Below are positions 21,835 to 32,974 of a stretch of DNA of 64,000 nt, piece by piece. The notes below the pieces were generated by a model. That model was not told where the DNA came from. It saw only the letters and a program-made list of their open reading frames with translations, and did not search any database. The DNA lies in NCBI RefSeq assembly GCF_025024155.1, contig NW_026251757.1, positions 186,001-250,000 on the forward strand, given 5' to 3'. This DNA comes from Gamsiella multidivaricata. Taxonomy: Eukaryota > Mortierellomycota > Mortierellomycetes > Mortierellales > Mortierellaceae. Position numbers and translations under genes: made by a program. The first letter of the stretch is position 1, and every line of letters begins with the position of its first letter.

Positions 21835-23990
21835 ATGGCGACCACAGACACGGCAACAAACACTAGTTCTGGAAAACATGGAGAGGCAGAGGCACAGAGA
21901 CCTGGTTCAAGATGATATCGCAGGCCCAAAATTGATCCACTCTCTCGAAATTTCGATATTCTGTTCCTGGTCTTCCAGCACCTCCGACAAGGCCGCAACC
22001 GTACCACCCACTCCACTTCCTCCGCCTCCTTCTCCTCTTCCTCTTTCTCTTCTTCATCCTCCGCTTCATCTAGCAATCCATACGACTTTGCAGCCCTGAA
22101 CCGCTCACATACCGCCTCAAGCACCGCCTCAACCCTCACTTCTGTCAAGACCACCGCCGAGAGTCGGATATACAATCTTGTCCAGGACACCTTCTCAAAC
22201 CTCGTCCTCGTTAACAGCGCCTTCGCGAAGGCTGGGTTACCCTTTCTGTGGGAATGACCGAAAATTAGGACATGTAGGCAACTTGATCGATTCGCCTACA
22301 CACTCGAGCACCACGGGCGACACTATGTCGGACTCATTCGCGAACTTGTGGTCAGACAAGGCACGATCCCTGACCCCACTCAGGGGAGTCTTTGGTGGGG
22401 CCATGCGCGCTGCCGCGCAATTCTGTCGAAAATCGCAACAGCAGGTGGGCGTCTTCCATATCTGGATTGCAATTGGGCAGGATCGCCGTTCGACCACAAT
22501 ATGATGCGAGGGCTGACGGAGACATTGTTCAGAATGCTGAGGGCGCTTCGGCTAGCACCTTTACAGATGCCATCAAAAAAGCAGTGTCTAGACGAAACCG
22601 ATTTTAATAGACTGATTAGTTACTGTCCCGACCTGGAGTCGTTAGAACTGGAAAATGGGTACCAGATCACCAACAGGTCTACGATCCATCTGCTTGTTAC
22701 CTGTCCAAAACTCGCTCATTTTGTGTTTGCTTCAACTTGGATGCCTGGATGGATCGATGCGCTGGATATGGGGTACGGCGAGAACTTGCATTCAATCAAG
22801 ATTTATGAAAAGCAATCAAAACATGAATATTCCTGCTCTGAGCAGGACTTTCAGCTGGACGACTTCTCATTCCATCCCTTCGTCCTTCGGAAGCTGGAAT
22901 CGATCAGTTTGGAGAGCGGTTGTAGCGAATATGTGGAGGCACACTTCTCAAGACCACAACTCCCCGCCCTCCGATCTCTCCGAATCCTTCATCCCTCCAA
23001 CGCTGTTCTCTATATCCTATCCCAACGTCTTGCTGCGCAGTTGACCATATTCAAGACGAAGCTGAACGAGCGGACTGATCCAAAGATATACAGGGCGTTC
23101 TCTCGCAAGACAACTTCACTGCAGTCGCTCGATTGCAGTCCCAACCCGGTAATGGGTCTTCTGGGCCGCAACATCACGACCCTCTCTGCCAACAGCTCTC
23201 TTCGGCTTTTGGACAGTATTGCAGAGCTCTGCCCGAACCTCGAGAGCCTGACGCTCTGGGGCGGGAGTATTTCCAGGGATCCATGTCACCGTATCCGGTC
23301 GGATCCACAGATGGGGATGATCTACGTGATTGAGATGTGTCCGATTAAGCGGGTACGACTCGTGAACGCGTACCTGGGTCTCGGCTCACAATTTTGGCAG
23401 ACGTGTGGCGAGTTTGGGAAGGGGCTGGAAATTTTGGATATTGAGTTGCTGGATTGTAAGGGGATGAACTCGTGGGGCATGTTTGAGGGATTGAGGGATT
23501 GTGAGAGGTTACAGTGGTTACGGTTGACCGAATTACTGGGCGTTCGAAAAGAGGTAGGTTCTTGCAATCTTTTTCCAGTTTCTGAACACCTCTCGCATAG
23601 GACACAATTATTAACCTTTGTTTGCCTACGGCCCTTGCTTGTGTATAGGTGATTATATCATGTCTGGAGGATTTGAAGCGATTGTGCGCGTTGTATCTGA
23701 GCATCCCTGATATGGAGACTGGATGTTTCTCGATATCGATGGAGGAGATCGTATCGCTACTGTCGTCCTTCCGCGAGCTGTCCGAGGTTCATCTGATAGT
23801 GCCCAAACCATGCCCTAATTCAGCGACGACGACACCTCGGAGTTCTTTGGATATGGGTGAACAGGAGAAGAAACAGTGTTTTAAACTGCCGTTGGCTCGT
23901 GCGGAACCGACCATGGTGTTCAAGAACGCATTCAACCAGAATATTTATGGGCGAGTCGAATGGTCTGTGCCCGGCCTTGGATACTACTAA
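21835..23990 (+). pseudogene. F-box/LRR-type protein gene with two in-frame stops
   Basis: One reading frame runs from ATG 21835 to a donor at 23554 and continues in phase in exon 2 (23649-23990), about 687 codons, but TGA codons interrupt it at 21913-21915 and 22255-22257. An F-box is visible at about 21928-22254 (FDILFLVFQHL ... LVLVNSAFAKAGLPFLW), split by a Ser-rich insert. It is followed by leucine-rich repeats (LPALRSLRIL, CPNLESLTLW). The second TGA falls right after LPFLWE, where the frame goes on with PKIRTCRQLDRF, typical post-F-box text. No intron of normal size removes either TGA. Intact members act as SCF ubiquitin ligase receptors. Alternatives: recent pseudogene, sequencing error, or an unusual start downstream of the F-box. 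Confidence 0.68.
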
Positions 23991-24607
23991 CAGAATAATA
24001 AAAAAACATACACACTGACATCAAGTAGAGCCCTGTCGACTATCGGTTTGCATCGTCATTTAGAGAGCTCATTGCCACGCTTTCACTCATTATTTTCCAA
24101 AAAGCCAAAAAGTACGGTGCCATACCATACAAATTCTCATCCTGGTACCGCTCCCAGGTCGAATCAGGATCCTGGTACCTGTTTTTCACAGCTGGTAGAT
24201 GACAATAGAGCTTCAGTTTTATTCCGATATGCAATCCCATCGTTTGTGCGGCGTGATCCTGAGTCGTCCTGAAGTTGTGGCGGGTGCAGAGCTCTGCCTT
24301 AGATTGTTTCCAATTCATAAACCTTGTTTTATTGCGATACATCTCCTCTTTTCTTCTTGTGCTTCGCCCATTCATCCACCGAAACAAAAAACAAAAAAAT
24401 CTGCCTGTCATCTACGACATTACCGCACTTTCTCACCCATAAAAGTAACATAATAGCTACCCGAGGGTATACCGTGGTAGTTCGTCATTACCCATTGACA
24501 TTTGCTCAACTCTAAAAGGGAACATCACCTTGATTGCAAAAAAAAATATCGTAAAGAACTCACTCCGCCCCTGAGATTCCCGACCCGAGCTTGTAGCGTG
24601 CCCCTCC
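23991..24607. other. Intergenic stretch, no gene seen
   Basis: No coding region supported. Two copies of a cctggtacc-like motif occur at 24140-24180. The part near 24608 is A/T-rich and then pyrimidine-rich, as expected for a leader. Confidence 0.5.
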
Positions 24608-25648
24608 ATGAACCGCGCGTACTTTGACACACCTAAGGAGCGTCTCCCTCCTCTCGACACCACCACCGCGCTCCTCAGGAAGCAGCCTCTCGTCCACACT
24701 CACGCCTTCGCTGACGGTGTCGCAAAACCACGTCACACCTGGAACACCACCGCAACCCTTGATACCTCCCAACCACAGACTGCAAAGTCACTGACACCAG
24801 GTCTGGGCACATCCACGCCCACACCTTCGACATCTTCGACATTGGTTACACCCTGGACCCGATCCAGGTATCATACACATCTTGCGGTGTTCAAATATGA
24901 TGGGCAAGATCTTCTGGCAACAGATATGTCGCCAATGACAGCTTCGTATGTTTCTCCAGCGTGTTACTCCCCTTATGAGAAAAGAACCATCGACCGTAAC
25001 GATCTTGCCCTCTCTCCTTCTATAGCCTCCATCACCGGTATAGGAGGAGTTTTACAAAGATCGCGGTCCAAGACTTGTATCGCTTTTTCTGCTATAGAAA
25101 CGGTTCAATTGTCTTCGCCGGATTCTAGGATATTGGAAGATATTGAGCAGAATGCGAAAGACCCCATGATGCCGTTACGGGACTGGCTCGAGAGTATTAA
25201 GCCAACGGTGGTAGTGGACCAGAGTAAACAGGGTCGTCAACAACAACAACAGCAACAGCGGGAGCGGGGAATGAAAGGAGGGAACTGTGGGTCCCAGGAT
25301 GCAAAAGAGCAGGCGGGATTATATAAGAATGATAATGATGCTCGAAAAGAACCAGTGCCAACACCAGAATCGGTAAAGCGGTATTCGCAGCAGAGTCATG
25401 CATACGGAGATAGACATGAGCATTTGCAGAGAAAAGGCCAGAAAGAGAGGCGAAGGCGACAGCGACGACGGAGGTTCCGCAAGTTGATTCTTCGAGGCGA
25501 GATGTACTCTGCAGCAACACGTGTCAAATCTTCAACACGGACGCTACCTTTGCCACCCACGTTCATCTCCAGGCTTGAAGTCGCGGCCGATGCGGCAGTG
25601 GAGCGCATATCGGATCTATACTCCCAATGTCAAGGACTGCTCTCGCTT

Positions 25649-25717
<69 letters not shown>

Positions 25718-26054
25718 GATGCTTTTCTGAAAGGAATGAGAGAAGAGGAAGGTGGGAAGAACTGTCCTAGCAGCGCCAGCGAGTCCAAGGGTAAGGGTAT
25801 TGTAGGCGGCGGAGAAGTCGTAGGAGGGAGAGGAGGAGGAAGGATGAGTGTGGGGAAAGGAGACTTAGTGCTGGGGAAGGATGGCGAGATGATGCCGTGG
25901 TTGCAGGAGGCTACCCGAATGATCGGGGTGTTAGAAGTGCGGCTCCTAGAACTGGAGGAGGATTGCAAGGTAACAGCTAAATGTTCTCTATTCACTCTCG
26001 TGTCTGAACCTATCCTTTTCCGTCTACATTTCGAATTGCAATACTAAAAACACT

Positions 26055-26092
<38 letters not shown>

Positions 26093-28576
26093 CATGTACA
26101 TGGTTTGATCATATCAAATGTTACGCAGTCGCTCCCGCTATACGAACAAGATCGTGCCCGAATGATCCAAGTCATCCAACAACTTAACTCCATTGTCCAG
26201 CAGGACCAAGCCTGGATCCAGAACACCGAGAATGCGATCCAATGGATAGCTGTCGCACTCGAGGAGGCCCTCCTTTCCTCCTTACATCCCTCATCTGGTC
26301 TTCCTGATAGATCTAGGGGCGAACGCCACAAAAGTGAGACAGTATTGAAGCAAAGATCGTATTCTGAGGGGGTCATGCCCTCTCTGATAACAGCTGAAGC
26401 TATAGTAACGGGGGTATCGGCGACACAGCAAAGCGACTCAGCCGATGATACCCAGCTTGAAGGCACGCGACCGCAGAAGATCGAAAATGGTGAGCGACGG
26501 AGCCTACAGACCCGATACTCGAACGCCATCCTGGCGGCACTTCGCCACCTAAAGTCCATCGAGCATTTCCCCTCGATGGTGGACGGGGCCACGACAAGTG
26601 TCCAAGGGACTTGCAAGGAAGCGAATCCGCCGAACCTGACTCTGGATGAGGGGCTCGAGACTGCGAGTATGATCAGTCTTGCAAGTGATAAGCATCCGAG
26701 CAACATGAACAACCGATCGACAGAACTTGAGGATTTTGAGATGGACAGACGCTGCGCAGGAGAAAGCAGCGATGGAGGTAACACTGTGACCGACGAGTCT
26801 GCACCCCCTAGAACTGGAGAGAGGCCGGGGTTGACTGAGGACCAGGGGCCGGAAGCCATACATACAGGACGAAACCCCACGACGGGTTCAATTACACGCC
26901 AGCACCGGTCCATTTCTACTCCTAGTGCTCCCCGGAATCTCTACCATTCAATCTCCTCCACCTCACTCCTGGCGACCATTTCCGGGAGCTCCCAATCACT
27001 ACAGACCGACCTAGACGATTGCCTAGTGGACGAGCGTATATACCTGAAACAACATATTCAAGCGATTGAACGGCTACGGATACAAGAGCAGGCCCGACAT
27101 CGCTGGGCGGAAAGCGTGCACACACAGCTGGTTGAGGATCTGATCAGGTTCTCGAAAGAGCTTTTGTGGAGTGTGGATGAATTGACGTGTACGCAGGCTG
27201 CGGTAGTTGAGGCGAGTGAGAGTACGGTGATGACGTTCCGAAGCCTTGAGGGAGCTTTCAATGGGGCGAGAGATACGGAGGAAGAAGAGAAAGTGGAGAG
27301 GAAGAGGATGATGGAGGCGTCGTGCAAGGCGGTGAAGGAGAGTATGGCGATGGTGGAGCAGGGGGTGAAAAGGATGAGGACACTCGCAGCGGATTGTGTA
27401 GGGATCCTGGAGTTGACGCAGCGGGAGAGCGCAGCGGTGAATGGAGCAGAGGTGTTGGAGCAGCAGGGGAGTAGTGTTGATGTGTCAGACTCGGTTACTG
27501 ACAACGGAAGCGCGGAGCCTGTGGGGTTAGTCGTGTCTGCCAAAATGCCTTTGTCACCTCATTTGCCTGGTCACACCTCGTCCTCAAACACTCTGCCATC
27601 GATATCGACCGCAGGTGCAGCAGTAACAGAAGGAGCGGAGGTAGGAACAGCTCTAGCATCAGATCAACTGTCATCATCGATATTCGTGGACGGCATCGCA
27701 CTTCAGGAGTTCGAGTCGCACCTTAGAGCACTCCGTTCAACCAGCGCCGCCGATACAACCTGGCGAAAACTGAGCTTGAGATTCATCAAGCAATCCATTG
27801 CCGATAGTACGGGCACCTTGCAGAGCACTTCTTCTATGGGTATGGACATGACGACGCCGTTTATGAAGCGTGTAATGGCGGAGGATATTCACCCGTGCGT
27901 GCTGATCCATCGGCAGAGTGCGCCAGTGTTGGCCAGGCAAGGAAGATGGGTGGGTTCGTTCCTTTTGTCGGCAGTAGCAGCGACGACAACGGCGAAGATA
28001 GGAGGGGGAGGATATTCGAGCGCGAGATGCGTATCCGGTCCGTCAATATTATGGCTGCGGCGGTTGCTGAAGGCCATGGAAAGAAACGCGTGCGAGATCG
28101 AGGTTTGGAAGACGACCTATCATCACCAATCACAACAGCTGCAACCACAAAGATCCACGTCGAACGGTTCTGCAAGTACTGTCTCTGCCAAAGATGATGC
28201 AACGACAACATCCCAAGGAGCATGCTGCCTATGTGGAATAGTCCGTCCATGTGAGTTCCGTCTCCGTCTCGTTGATCAGGACCCTGTCTCCAAACCGAAC
28301 CGCCGCAAAGCTCGCAGTTCTGTCAGTGTAGTACACGATTCTTCCACCTCGGACGTGACTTCGTCGTGCTCGAATTACCATCCACTCGACCGATTCTGTC
28401 GTGACCGGATCGTGGCTGTGTGCGATTTTTTTACGTTTATGGGACACCTCCGGCAGGGGCTGTTGGATCACCAATCGAATTTGGAGTTGTTTAGGAAGGT
28501 GGTATGGTTGAGACAGCGGATGGGGTGTGCGAGGATTGGGTCGAAGGATATTGTACTGGCGGCGCAGAGGGTCTAA
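24608..28576 (+). CDS. Large Sec2/Rabin8-like protein
   Basis: Exons 24608-25969 and 26129-28576; 1269 residues. The C-terminal about 110 residues match the Rabin8/GRAB/Sec2 C-terminal domain as I recall it: CCLCG...CEFRLRL, then CRDRIVAVCDFFTFMGHLRQGL, then a terminal LFRKVVWLRQRMGCARIG. In the family, the Sec2 coiled coil activates Sec4/Rab8-type GTPases for polarised secretion. Here two helical stretches (about 430-490 and 760-870) are coiled-coil-like, but I do not see the canonical GEF motif, so exchange activity is uncertain. The N-terminal part is long, disordered and basic (RRRRQRRRRFRK near 300), with about 23 Gln at 25649-25717. Much longer than Rabin8. The ATG at 24608 is the first in the open frame. 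Confidence 0.66.
25649..25717 (+). repeat. CAG/CAA polyglutamine tract
   Basis: About 23 consecutive CAG or CAA codons inside exon 1 of the Sec2-like gene, following two coding coiled-coil-like residues stretches. Mostly an alternating CAA-CAG pattern, so it is a six-base repeat at DNA level. Confidence 0.9.
26058..26090 (+). repeat. CT dinucleotide microsatellite in an intron
   Basis: About 16 CT units in the intron of the Sec2-like gene, upstream of its 3' splice site. It may act as an extended polypyrimidine tract. Confidence 0.9.
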
Positions 28577-28762
28577 TTAGTGGATGCCGTGAGGAAAGGA
28601 GGGTCTAATTCGTAAAATAAAGGCACATGGGTAGCATTCATTTGGGCCAAGCAAATAAAAAAAAGCTTGTCTTCTTTTGTTTTATTGGTTGATAATTCTA
28701 GCGCGTTGACTCCTCGAAGAGAATTCTCATTCACAGGCATATCACATATATGGCATACATAT

Positions 28763-29149
28763 TCAATTCTTGTTTATAACCTCCATCGACGCCGAACGGT
28801 CTGTGTCATTGTCATTCGGAAAGAAATCCTGAGCGTGCTTGATCCCACATATGAGTGCCTCAAGATTCACCTGTGCGCGAACGAGATTCTGAGTCGCATC
28901 CGAAAGATTCCTCGCGGTCGCGATTAGGTTATTAGCGGTCTGATCGAGTGCTTGTTGAGTGTTCAGAAAGGGTTTTGTGGCCACGTTGGAGAGTGAGCGA
29001 TGGGCCTTGTCGAGCGTTTGGGTCAGGTTTTTGAGGTCTGTTGAGGACGGGGACGGGGACGGGAATGGGGAGAGGGGCTGGTGTTGCTGGAGATGTGGCA
29101 GGGTGGTGGAACGGCGTGGTGTGGGCGTTGAAGATATGGATGTTGCCAT
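28763..29149 (-). CDS. Small helical protein, function unknown
   Basis: Single-exon frame of 128 residues. The N-terminus is Ser/Pro/Thr-rich (about 1-38). The rest is a predicted long amphipathic helix (LTQTLDKAHRSL..., ALDQTANNLIATARNL) with Asn/Gln/Ala at regular spacing, as in small coiled-coil subunits of BLOC-1/BORC-type complexes; that likeness is only structural. It is convergent with the Sec2-like gene, with 186 bases between stops. A (GGGGAC)-like purine repeat lies in the 5' part of its coding strand complement. Confidence 0.6.
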   Translation of the reverse strand: MATSISSTPTPRRSTTLPHLQQHQPLSPFPSPSPSSTDLKNLTQTLDKAHRSLSNVATKPFLNTQQALDQTANNLIATARNLSDATQNLVRAQVNLEALICGIKHAQDFFPNDNDTDRSASMEVINKN

Positions 29150-30285
29150 TGTTTTTAATTGACTCGTTTGGTTTACTGTGATGATGCCGAGGTTTGGATG
29201 TTTATGTGTGTGTAAGCGATGCTATGGAAGGACGATAGAAAGGGTTAGAAAACATAAAGAGACCGGAAAAAAAAAGAAAGGCGGGACCCTGCCTCGGAGT
29301 GCATTATTGGATGAGTTTTGCATTCGTCAGAGAAATGGCTCCTGCCCCTGATAGAGAGATTGAAATTAAGAGAGACATCTTAAGAGCCCAAGAGATCAAT
29401 CGATCGGAAGTGGAGAGAGAGATAGGAAGATGAACCAGGAAAGGGGCGATAAACACGTGGTGGAGTAAAGCGGATGTACCTGTATGACATACAGGTACAG
29501 GTTACCCAAGGCATTCGAAAGACCACAATGGAGAAAAAAAAAAGAAGCAAAGAACCTTCGGTCAAGAAATTTCGAATGGAGCAATATGTCCTTCTTTTGA
29601 GAGGTTTTACTACGGTGCAATTAACGCTAAAGACCTATTGCACACGACAGTGGGACAGAGGAGACCTCTGTGGCTCCTTTTTAATTTATTCGTCCATTCA
29701 CTCCTTCGTCCACCTATCTTATCCACCGCACAATCGGCTCCAAAGAAACAAAAAACCAGCAGATCGAAAAAGAAACACCCTCCAGCATCTCCACTTTCGC
29801 CGTAAATGCAGCTGTATTTCACGCTGTTACCGCCAATTCCATCCCATGGTACTCATAGTATCCATAGTATAAAAGTAATACATAGCCTACTGGGTTTGCT
29901 GCTTCTTCTCTTTTCGCCTTGTGGCATTCTCCTCCTCCTCCTTGCCTTCCTTTGACTTCAATTGCAATCTCCTCCTCTTCTCGTTTCTGTCCTCTGCTGC
30001 TGGCTCTCGTAATATTTACCCTGCCTAAGTGGTTCTGACTTGTTCCGAATCTTCCATTCCTTCCATCCTTCCACTCATTCAGTCCTTGACCAGTTCAATC
30101 AGTCAGCCGGCTCAGCCAACCAACCAGCAACTGAACACCCTCACCACCTCACGCTCTTATTTCTGTTACACTCTTCTCTAATTTTTTTTAAAAGTAACAC
30201 CTTCTCGACAGTTACCTCCTGTTGTCCCATTGCACCGAAGCAACGAATCCATTCTTCAACCGCCTTCTGCCATTCCTCAGTCAAC
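29150..30285. other. Intergenic region upstream of GLO2
   Basis: No gene is supported. There is an inverted repeat at about 29473-29501 (acctgtatg ... catacaggt), which could form a 9-bp hairpin. The 300 bases before the glyoxalase start are C/T-rich with repeated TTCC/TCCA words, like a leader. Confidence 0.5.
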
Positions 30286-31559
30286 ATGCGTGTCATTACA
30301 ATCCCTGTCCTTGAAGGTATAGAAAACATCCTATCTATCTGGCTCAATGAGCAATGGCCATGAATTACCTTTTACTATAAGAGCTCGTTGAGGGAGAAGG
30401 AGCGTGAGAGGAGCAGAGGGGAAGTGTGAAAGAAAATAAATAGTCGACCTAAATGTTGACACGCTGTACCTTATTTTCGCCCATCACAACACTGCACTCT
30501 TTTACGCGTTATTTGTGTACCAAACAGTTGCCCTTCCCGAAACGCGCTTCGTCTACTCATAATTTCCATATATTTTGCTTTTTCCGTATGACAATTATCA
30601 GACAACTACTCATACATCATCCTCGATGAAAAGACCTCCGAGGCCGCCGTCGTCGACCCAGTCGAGCCCCAGAAGCTCATGCATATCTTGCAACACCTCG
30701 GCGCAAAATTGACCTCGGTCCTCTGCACACATCACCACTGGGATCATGCCGGAGGCAATGTCGATTTGATCTCAAAGAAGCCAGGTCTGGCGGTCTATGG
30801 CGCAGATGCGCGGATCCCCGAGATCAATTACGTGGTTAAGGATAAAGAGGAATTCAAAATCGGCAACATCACGATCCAGGCGTTGTGGACGCATTGTCAT
30901 ACGAAGGGTAGCATCAGTTATTATGCGAAGGATGATACAGACAGGGCCGTCTTCACCGGCGACACTCTGTTCTTGAGTACGTTTCAATTGTGTGGGGAAT
31001 GAGATGCGCAAAAAGAGATTTTTTCTGCAGTTCGCTGACATGTGTCTTATTGTTCGATTTGCTTGGCCTAATTTTTTTTTTGCATAGGTGGGTGTGGTCG
31101 ATTCTTCGAGGGTACTGCAGCAGACATGTACAACAGTCTGCTTCACATCCTGGCTACCCTTCCTGTAGAAACCAAGGTCTATTGCGGACATGAATACACA
31201 AAGGCCAACCTTCAGTTTGCACAACATGTCGAGCCCGATAACCCACATGTGGCCCAGAAATTGCAGTGGTGTATGGATGAAAACGTTAAGATCACGATCC
31301 CAGGAACCATTGGCGAGGAGTTGCTGTGCAATCCCTTCCTTCGTGTTAAGTAAGAGCCTTTTGTGTTTTCGAGTTACCCTTGGAGGAGGGAGGAAGAGGG
31401 AAGGGTTTATTTGAACAGGGGTCACTTGATATGCCGTGAGAGTACTAATGCACGATTTCTTTTATTGCTTCTAGCGAGCCTTCTTTACAAGCATTTACGG
31501 GCAAGAGCGATCCTATCGATGTGATGCATGTCCTCCGAGAACTGAAGAACAACTTTTAA
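30286..31559 (+). CDS. GLO2: Hydroxyacylglutathione hydrolase (glyoxalase II)
   Basis: Hydrolyses S-D-lactoylglutathione to D-lactate and glutathione, the second step of methylglyoxal detoxification (EC 3.1.2.6). Exons: 30286-30316, 30602-30976, 31088-31349, 31475-31559; 250 residues. Metallo-beta-lactamase fold with THHHWDHAGG giving metal ligands H54, H56, D58 and H59, and CHT with H110, the same numbers as human GLO2. FTGDTLF supplies the bridging Asp and YCGHEYT the last His. The family CHTSGH motif is CHTKGS here, so the second His is replaced; the metal ligand itself is kept. No targeting peptide is seen, so it is probably cytosolic. The first intron (285 bases) follows only 10 codons. 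Confidence 0.95.
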
Positions 31560-31603
31560 ACCCGAGAAGTAAAAAAACCCTCCCTATAAAAAACCATAAC
31601 CTT

Positions 31604-31625
31604 CCCCCCCCCCCCCCCCCCCCCC
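31604..31625 (+). repeat. C22 homopolymer in the GLO2 3' region
   Basis: Uninterrupted run of 22 C, six bases before an AATAAA, in the 3' untranslated region of glyoxalase II. Confidence 0.85.
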
Positions 31626-31630
31626 TTCCC

Positions 31631-31636
31631 AATAAA
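31631..31636 (+). terminator. AATAAA polyadenylation signal of GLO2
   Basis: AATAAA 72 bases after the GLO2 stop codon, directly after the C-run. Confidence 0.5.
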
Positions 31637-31885
31637 GGACAAGACCAAGTAGCTATGGAGGATGTCGACACGAAGCTGGCTTCTGTCACCGTCGTCCTCC
31701 TTGTCTATTTCTATCAATTGCTATTGATTGCTCTGATTTATGAATGCGGAGGCAGTTCAGCAGTCCTATGAAAAAGAAAAAAAGAAAAAATAAACATAAA
31801 CAAAGTGCACACAAAAGAGTAACAGCAATAGATTCCCTGCACTTTGTTCTCAACCTCAACCTCATCACTCACCTTTGACCTCACC

Positions 31886-32417
31886 ATGGCATTCCGAAAG
31901 AAAAAGATATTCACAAAGACGAAGCTGAAGTCAGCACTCTTCAAGATGCAGGATACCCACCAGAAGCGTCAGCGTGCAACAGAGATCCGGGACCAGAAGG
32001 AAGCCGCCCTTGAAGCAGGACCCAAGAAGAAGGCCAAGCTGCAGGGTGCGAACGGCGGTATTTCGTCCGCAGCTTTGAAGGCCCAAAAGAAGGCCATGTC
32101 AAAGCTGCCTCCACCGCCTTATTTCGACTACGATACGATCCTGCTTGTGGGAGAGGCCAATTTCTCGTTCGCAAAGTGCCTGGCGCTGGAGATTTTGAAC
32201 CGCGGGGATACGATTACGGCGACGACTTTAGATTCGTTCACGAACATGACAGAGAAATATGAGGACGCACAGGAGAACGTAAAGGAGTTGGAGGATGCGG
32301 GAGCAACGGTGCTGTTTGAGGTAAACGCTACGAAGTTGAGCAAGATCAAGAGCTTCAAGGGAAAGCGGTTCTCGAAGATCGTCTTCAACTTTCCTCACGC
32401 AGGTACTGCTGCCATAA

Positions 32418-32451
<34 letters not shown>

Positions 32452-32974
32452 GCCAGCAAGGAATCGTTGTAACGCATCACGTCGATCACCTTTTCTGACC
32501 TTCAGTTGCTCTGTATTTCCTTCATTAGGCGCTGGCATCAAGGACCAGGACCGTAACGTCGTGAGCAACCAAAAGCTGCTGCGCGCGTTCTTCGAATCTG
32601 CAGCCCCATATCTCACAGACACCGATCTCGGCGACAAGAAACCTGGTGAGATCCATGTCACCGTTAAGACTGGAATTCCTTACGATCTCTGGAACATCAA
32701 GCGATTGGCAACTGGAACCGGTTTGTTGGGTGTCAAGACCTCATTCCCGTTTAGACCGGAGCAGTACCCTGGATACGAGCATCGTCGGACGATTGGATTC
32801 AAGGAGGGAGTGAGCCAGGGTGAGAATGCAGAGATCAAGGATAAGAACCCAAAGACGTTTGTGTTTGTGAAGAAAACAGCCAAGGAGGCGGAGACGGCCA
32901 GGGAGGAAGAGACGGCGAACCTGAAGAAGAGGAAGAGGGCGGGCGAGGATGTGTCGGACGAGGATGATGGCTAG
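31886..32974 (+). CDS. BMT5: 25S rRNA uridine-N3-methyltransferase (BMT5 type, DUF2431)
   Basis: Nucleolar enzyme that methylates N3 of a uridine in large-subunit rRNA (U2634 in yeast). Exons: 31886-32402 and 32529-32974; 320 residues. The N-terminus is Lys-rich (nucleolar-type). Rossmann core: ILLVGEANFSFA (the G-E-x-x-F-S-F motif), then VFNFPHAG and GIKDQDRN, matching yeast Bmt5, then PYDLWNIKRLA and FPGYEHRRT-like text (PGYEHRRTIGF). The acidic/basic tail is family-typical. The 126-base intron is a multiple of three and lacks a stop, so unspliced RNA would stay in frame and encode a lysine run. A good translation start context (ACC before ATG). Confidence 0.92.
32420..32449 (+). repeat. 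A30 homopolymer in the BMT5 intron
   Basis: Uninterrupted run of 30 A inside the single BMT5 intron. Confidence 0.9.

Noticed and set aside
25648..25995. A minus-strand frame with a poly-Cys run.
   Set aside because: It is the complement of the CAG/CAA polyGln tract.
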